Shown here: positions 34,892 through 38,125 of the stretch, one piece after another
Layout of the letters: every line of letters starts with the position of its first letter
Position numbering within the stretch: position 1 is the stretch's first letter
Assembly: GCA_003353795.1 (NCBI GenBank)
Contig: PIVY01000025.1
Location: forward strand, 1 to 38,125
Length of the DNA: 38,125 nucleotides
Origin: a bacterium
GTDB lineage: Bacteria; Krumholzibacteriota; Krumholzibacteriia; LZORAL124-64-63
Reading direction: 5' to 3'
The notes under the pieces: generated by a model
The model's database searches: none
Told to the model about the DNA's origin: nothing
The model's input: only the letters and a program-made list of their open reading frames with translations
Program-made: the position numbers and the translations under genes

Positions 34892-35973
34892 GGGCCGCTC
34901 CATCTGTCAAAGGGTTCTACGGCCAACGCATCATCGTCACCCTCGACGAAACGGTCGCGGTCTGTCTGCTCACGGAACAGGTACAAGGCATATCCGCCCC
35001 AGCCTGCCCCGCAGTATTTGCGTGCTGAGTCCTGCCGGGCCACCAGAGCATCCATGCCCTCGGCCCGCTGGGCGAGATAGCTGTACTCCATCGCGTGGGC
35101 AAGGATGGACAGGCTCCCGGACACCACGGCCTCATTCGCGGTCAGCCCTGCGAGGCCGATGGCCTCGTAGTCTCGCGGCTTATCCACGATATCGGCGGTC
35201 GTGTGTGGCGTGCCTGTCCATCGGATTGCCATCTTGCCCTTGAGCCATGCCCCGTCCGACCGGAACACCAGCCGAGGCCGAGGCCCTGACTCCCACACAC
35301 ACAGGCCAGTCTCAAGAATGACGGCCGGATCTTGCCAGCCAACGCCCGCGTCGAGTTCGGTTTGCAGAGCATCCTTGCCGTTCAACGCAGCCCACGCAGC
35401 GGATCCGCCCATGCCCGCCCCCGCCGACAGCCAGTTCTCGGCCAGCGAGATACCCGGCGTCACGGCACAGTTGACGATCATGCTCCCCGGTCGGGCCAGG
35501 CTCGGGACGTCCAGCCACCCGCCGGCGAAGTCCACCCGCAGCGGAACCCAGCCGGGCGCGGCACAGCGGCGGCGGATCTCCGTGGTGCTGACCGGGGCGT
35601 AGTCCAACCACTTCCGCAGGACGACGTACTGGCAGTCGGTGTCCCGCACGAGGTCGCACTTCTCGGCTGCGTATTCGTCATCACCGGCCACGGCCAGGAT
35701 ATCAGGCTGCAACTCCTCGAAGGTCGTCAGGAAGTCGAGGCCCTTCGTCCCGGCGTCCCCGTACACCACGCGGTCCACGCAGGCCATCGATCCCAACACG
35801 GCCGCCTTGTGCTCAGTCGGCATTGCAGGCAATCGGCCCTTGTGCTGGGCCAGGGACGACGCATCGGCCACGCTCACCACGAGCCGATCGCCCAGAGCCC
35901 GAGCGTCACGCAGGAACTGGATGTGCCCGCCGTGCAGGATGTCGAAGCAGCCGGAGACGAGGACGGTTTTCAT
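34888..35973 (-). CDS. Cytidylyltransferase-like / GHMP sugar kinase fusion
   Basis: 361 residues, two enzymes in one chain. Residues 1-135 are an RfaE/HldE-type nucleotidyltransferase (SGCFDILHGGH with HGGH at 14-17; VSTTEIR at 128-134). Residues 145-350 are a GHMP kinase of the HddA/fucokinase kind: RVDFAGGWLDV, phosphate loop GAGMGGSAA (185-193) and GAGWGG (322-327). Together they could phosphorylate a sugar at C1 and activate it with a nucleotide, as in heptose pathways, but the exact sugar is unknown. Domain order is opposite to HldE. It sits coupled (ATGA) between large terminase and portal, an unusual place. Confidence 0.8.
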   Translation of the reverse strand: MKTVLVSGCFDILHGGHIQFLRDARALGDRLVVSVADASSLAQHKGRLPAMPTEHKAAVLGSMACVDRVVYGDAGTKGLDFLTTFEELQPDILAVAGDDEYAAEKCDLVRDTDCQYVVLRKWLDYAPVSTTEIRRRCAAPGWVPLRVDFAGGWLDVPSLARPGSMIVNCAVTPGISLAENWLSAGAGMGGSAAWAALNGKDALQTELDAGVGWQDPAVILETGLCVWESGPRPRLVFRSDGAWLKGKMAIRWTGTPHTTADIVDKPRDYEAIGLAGLTANEAVVSGSLSILAHAMEYSYLAQRAEGMDALVARQDSARKYCGAGWGGYALYLFREQTDRDRFVEGDDDALAVEPFDRWSGP

Positions 35974-37616
35974 AGGACGAGTATCCCCCTGTCCTCATAT
36001 ACGCTCGGGCCCGTGACCTCGATCATCTTCGCCCGCAAGAGCGAGATGATGGACGCCACGATCCCGTCTATCTTGTTCGCACCCCTGGCCTTGCCCGGCA
36101 TGATATTGTCTTTCGGGTCTGGCTTGACCGTCACGTTGCCGGCCATCCATCGCAGGATCGGATTGCCTCCGTGCCGCAGTTTGCCCTTGAGCACCAGACG
36201 CATGAACTGCTTGGACGGCTCGTTCATCGTGATCGTGCCCTGCCGGACCTCGACCATCTGGAACCCGTCCTCATCCTGCAACTGGATCGCAAACTGGCTC
36301 GCGTTGTACGGGTCGTACCCGATCTCCTGGATGTCGTACTGCTTGCTCAGTTCGCCCAGCCGGGAGCGGATCCAGCGGTAGTCCGTCACGTTGCCGGGCG
36401 TGTATTCCAGCAGGCCAGCCGCGGCCCATTGCCGATACCGCTCCTGGTTCGCGGCGTCCCTGTCGTGCTCGGGCTTCTCCGGCAGGAAGAAGAACGGCAG
36501 GACAGCGAACTCCTCGTCATCCATCGGGAAGCCGAGAACAAGGGCCGTCATATCGGTAGTGCTCGCCAGGTCCATGCCAGCGAAACACGGCCGCCCCAAC
36601 AGAAGAGCCGGGTTGACCTCGCCAGTGCATTCGTCCCAGCGGTCAAGGTCGATCCAGTGAGTTTCGCTGTTCGTCCAGATGTTGAGCCTGTATCTCTTGA
36701 AACTGTCCGTCCCGGCCGCCGTCCGCTCGGCCCGTTTGAACGCTTCCGTCATCTCGTCCAGCTTAATCATCTGCCCCATCGACGGGTTAGCCTTCGCCCA
36801 CGTTTCCGGGTCGGTCCAGTCGTCTTTCTCGCTCGCCCCGCAGATGTAGCCGAAGTAGGCCGGGTCGTTAATCTCGCCGTCGATGATCGCTTGGGCGTAT
36901 TCGTGCTGCTCGTAGCAGATGGATTCCCGGTCCCATCCCGCCGTCGTGATCGACAGGATCAGCGGCTGTCGCCGGGCGGCCCCGCCGTACTTCAACGCAT
37001 CCCAGAGCTTGCGGTTCGGCTGGGCGTGGAGTTCGTCAAACACAAGGCAATGAATCTTCAACCCCTCAGCCCGGAACGCATCAGCCGACAGGGCCGTGTA
37101 GAACGAGCCCATCCGGGGGAACGTGATCCGCTTGCGAGAGTCGATGCACTGGCAATGGTCGGCCATCGCGGGCGACTGGGCTACCATGCTCGCCGCCTCA
37201 TGGTAGACGATCCCGGCCTGATTCCTATCGGCCGCGGCGCCGTAGACCTCGGCCGCCTCCTCGCCGTCCATCGTCAGCATGTAAAGCACGATGCCAGATC
37301 CGAGCGTGCTCTTGCCGTTCTTCTTCGGCACTTCGATGTAACCCATCCGATACCGCCGCGTACCGTCAGCTCGCATCCACCCGAACAGCGGCATGATCAC
37401 ATCATCCCGCTGCCAGTCCAACAACACGAACGGCTGGCCCGCCCACTCCCCTGCGGAATGCCGCAAGTGGTCAGAGAAGAACCGGGCCGCGTGCATCGCC
37501 TTCCCGCCGTCCTCGTATTCGTGGTCATCGAAGTAGCCCCCAGCCTTGACCGCCATCTCGTCGGCCTCGCTGCGTATCCACTTGTGCCACGCGGGTTTTC
37601 TGTATTTGTTAGGCAT
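35970..37616 (-). CDS. terL: Large terminase subunit
   Basis: 548 residues, HK97-type. Walker A VPKKNGKST (96-104), Walker B LVFDELHA (191-198, Glu catalytic), and the nuclease start GMDLASTTDMTAL (Asp 349) plus a later YDPYNASQFA. It powers DNA translocation into the prohead and cuts concatemers. The ATG overlaps the small subunit by 8 nt. Confidence 0.95.
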   Translation of the reverse strand: MPNKYRKPAWHKWIRSEADEMAVKAGGYFDDHEYEDGGKAMHAARFFSDHLRHSAGEWAGQPFVLLDWQRDDVIMPLFGWMRADGTRRYRMGYIEVPKKNGKSTLGSGIVLYMLTMDGEEAAEVYGAAADRNQAGIVYHEAASMVAQSPAMADHCQCIDSRKRITFPRMGSFYTALSADAFRAEGLKIHCLVFDELHAQPNRKLWDALKYGGAARRQPLILSITTAGWDRESICYEQHEYAQAIIDGEINDPAYFGYICGASEKDDWTDPETWAKANPSMGQMIKLDEMTEAFKRAERTAAGTDSFKRYRLNIWTNSETHWIDLDRWDECTGEVNPALLLGRPCFAGMDLASTTDMTALVLGFPMDDEEFAVLPFFFLPEKPEHDRDAANQERYRQWAAAGLLEYTPGNVTDYRWIRSRLGELSKQYDIQEIGYDPYNASQFAIQLQDEDGFQMVEVRQGTITMNEPSKQFMRLVLKGKLRHGGNPILRWMAGNVTVKPDPKDNIMPGKARGANKIDGIVASIISLLRAKMIEVTGPSVYEDRGILVL

Positions 37617-38088
37617 TCTTCTTGAGTTTCAACGCAGCCTCGAATCCTGCGTCCTTGCCCTTCGCCGGGGCCTGCACGTGTATTCGCGTCCGGCTCGCCG
37701 GGGTCAGGCCGAATTCAGACGCGAACGACAGCATCTGACGCTGTGCCTTCGCCGATATACCTACCCACGGACTCGTCCTGATCTTCGCTGGGTCGTCGCC
37801 CAACACCGCCCCGCCTGCCGTGATCCCGTTCTCAGCCTCGACCCACCTGGCCCAAGCCTGCGAATATGCGGCCAAGGCCCCGCGATCAACCCGACTCAGC
37901 AAGCCGGGGATGTGTTTCATCTCGCTCACGACCCGATGCCACTCGGCCGCGGCCTCTTCTGTCAGGTGCTCCGGGCAGCCAGGGACGGAACCGGCGTAGC
38001 CTGGCTCCGCTCCGGCGTTCGCCTTATTGATCCGGCTGCCACGCAAGCGTTTGATGCCAGTCGGCGTCGGTTTGCGCCCTTTGGTCAT
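37609..38088 (-). CDS. terS: Small terminase subunit, P27 family
   Basis: 159 residues starting MTKGRKPTPTGIKRLRGSRINK, the signature opening of P27-type small terminases, followed by EEAAAEWHRVVSEMKHIPGLLSRVDRGALAAYSQAWARW and a C-terminal EFGLTPASRTRIHV. It recognises the packaging site and hands DNA to the large subunit. ATG 38088 has GGAGAG 7 nt upstream; a TTG at 38112 would add eight residues. Only 37 nt of sequence lie upstream in this window. Confidence 0.92.
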   Translation of the reverse strand: MTKGRKPTPTGIKRLRGSRINKANAGAEPGYAGSVPGCPEHLTEEAAAEWHRVVSEMKHIPGLLSRVDRGALAAYSQAWARWVEAENGITAGGAVLGDDPAKIRTSPWVGISAKAQRQMLSFASEFGLTPASRTRIHVQAPAKGKDAGFEAALKLKKNA

Positions 38089-38125
38089 GCCGGGCTCTCC
38101 AGTTCGTGACAAAAACGTTGATTCC

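Noticed and set aside
36171..37625. 484-codon plus-strand frame opposite the large terminase
   Set aside because: Antisense shadow; no motif and low-complexity composition.
1..38125. CRISPR array, insertion sequence or integrase/attachment site
   Set aside because: No regularly spaced direct repeats of CRISPR type, no transposase or recombinase motif, and no terminal repeat between the two window ends was seen.

Overview
The window is part of a tailed double-stranded DNA bacteriophage genome, probably siphovirus-like. It has an HK97-type head, a tape measure of about 560 residues and gpG/gpGT-style tail chaperones. Every gene I can support lies on the minus strand, so the genome reads from right (38.1 kb) to left (1). 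The sequence is GC-rich, genes are packed with ATGA or TGATG start/stop overlaps, and most starts carry an AAAGGA/AGGAG-type Shine-Dalgarno (SD) sequence. The host is therefore probably a bacterium that uses SD initiation, but I cannot name it. I see no integrase, excisionase, DNA polymerase, primase or recognisable endolysin. The leftmost gene runs off the edge, so the genome continues.

Right third (38.1-24.8 kb), packaging and head: P27-type small terminase, large terminase, a nucleotidyltransferase-GHMP kinase fusion, portal, prohead protease, a zinc-ribbon protein, major capsid protein and a small head protein. An accessory block follows: sulfotransferase, NMN adenylyltransferase-MazG fusion and methyltransferase-glycosyltransferase fusion. 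Then come two unknowns and the head-tail connector genes.

Middle (24.8-16.9 kb), tail and exit: two tandem paralogous tail tube genes, a tail chaperone pair joined by a predicted -1 frameshift, tape measure, an unknown tail protein, a beta-rich fibre, a collar-type fibre, a second glycosyltransferase, and small membrane or lipoproteins that are lysis candidates.

At 16.9-16.37 kb there is a gene-free region dense in predicted RNA structure. It holds a promoter, a hairpin and a terminator that outline an RNA of about 80 nt, then a three-way-junction element, a T-arm-bearing tRNA-like element and boxA-like repeats. A second, smaller RNA locus at 12.0-12.28 kb holds a tRNA-like sequence with acceptor, D and T arms but no anticodon arm.

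Left part (16.4-0.3 kb), early functions: HNH nuclease, XRE repressor with its own promoter and palindrome, many tiny genes (several zinc-ribbon or single-pass membrane), ERF annealing protein, Cas4/RecB-like nuclease, VRR-NUC nuclease, Lar-like protein, SNF2-like helicase, ParB-like protein, DNA methyltransferase, a second HNH protein, a replication-initiator-like protein and a DnaB-type helicase. A strong promoter with a dyad operator then drives the partial gene at the left edge.

The parts most worth following up are the RNA loci, several leaders predicted to mask ribosome binding sites, and the scattered set of sugar-activation, glycosyl-, methyl- and sulfo-transfer genes inside the virion operon, which could decorate virions or the host surface.
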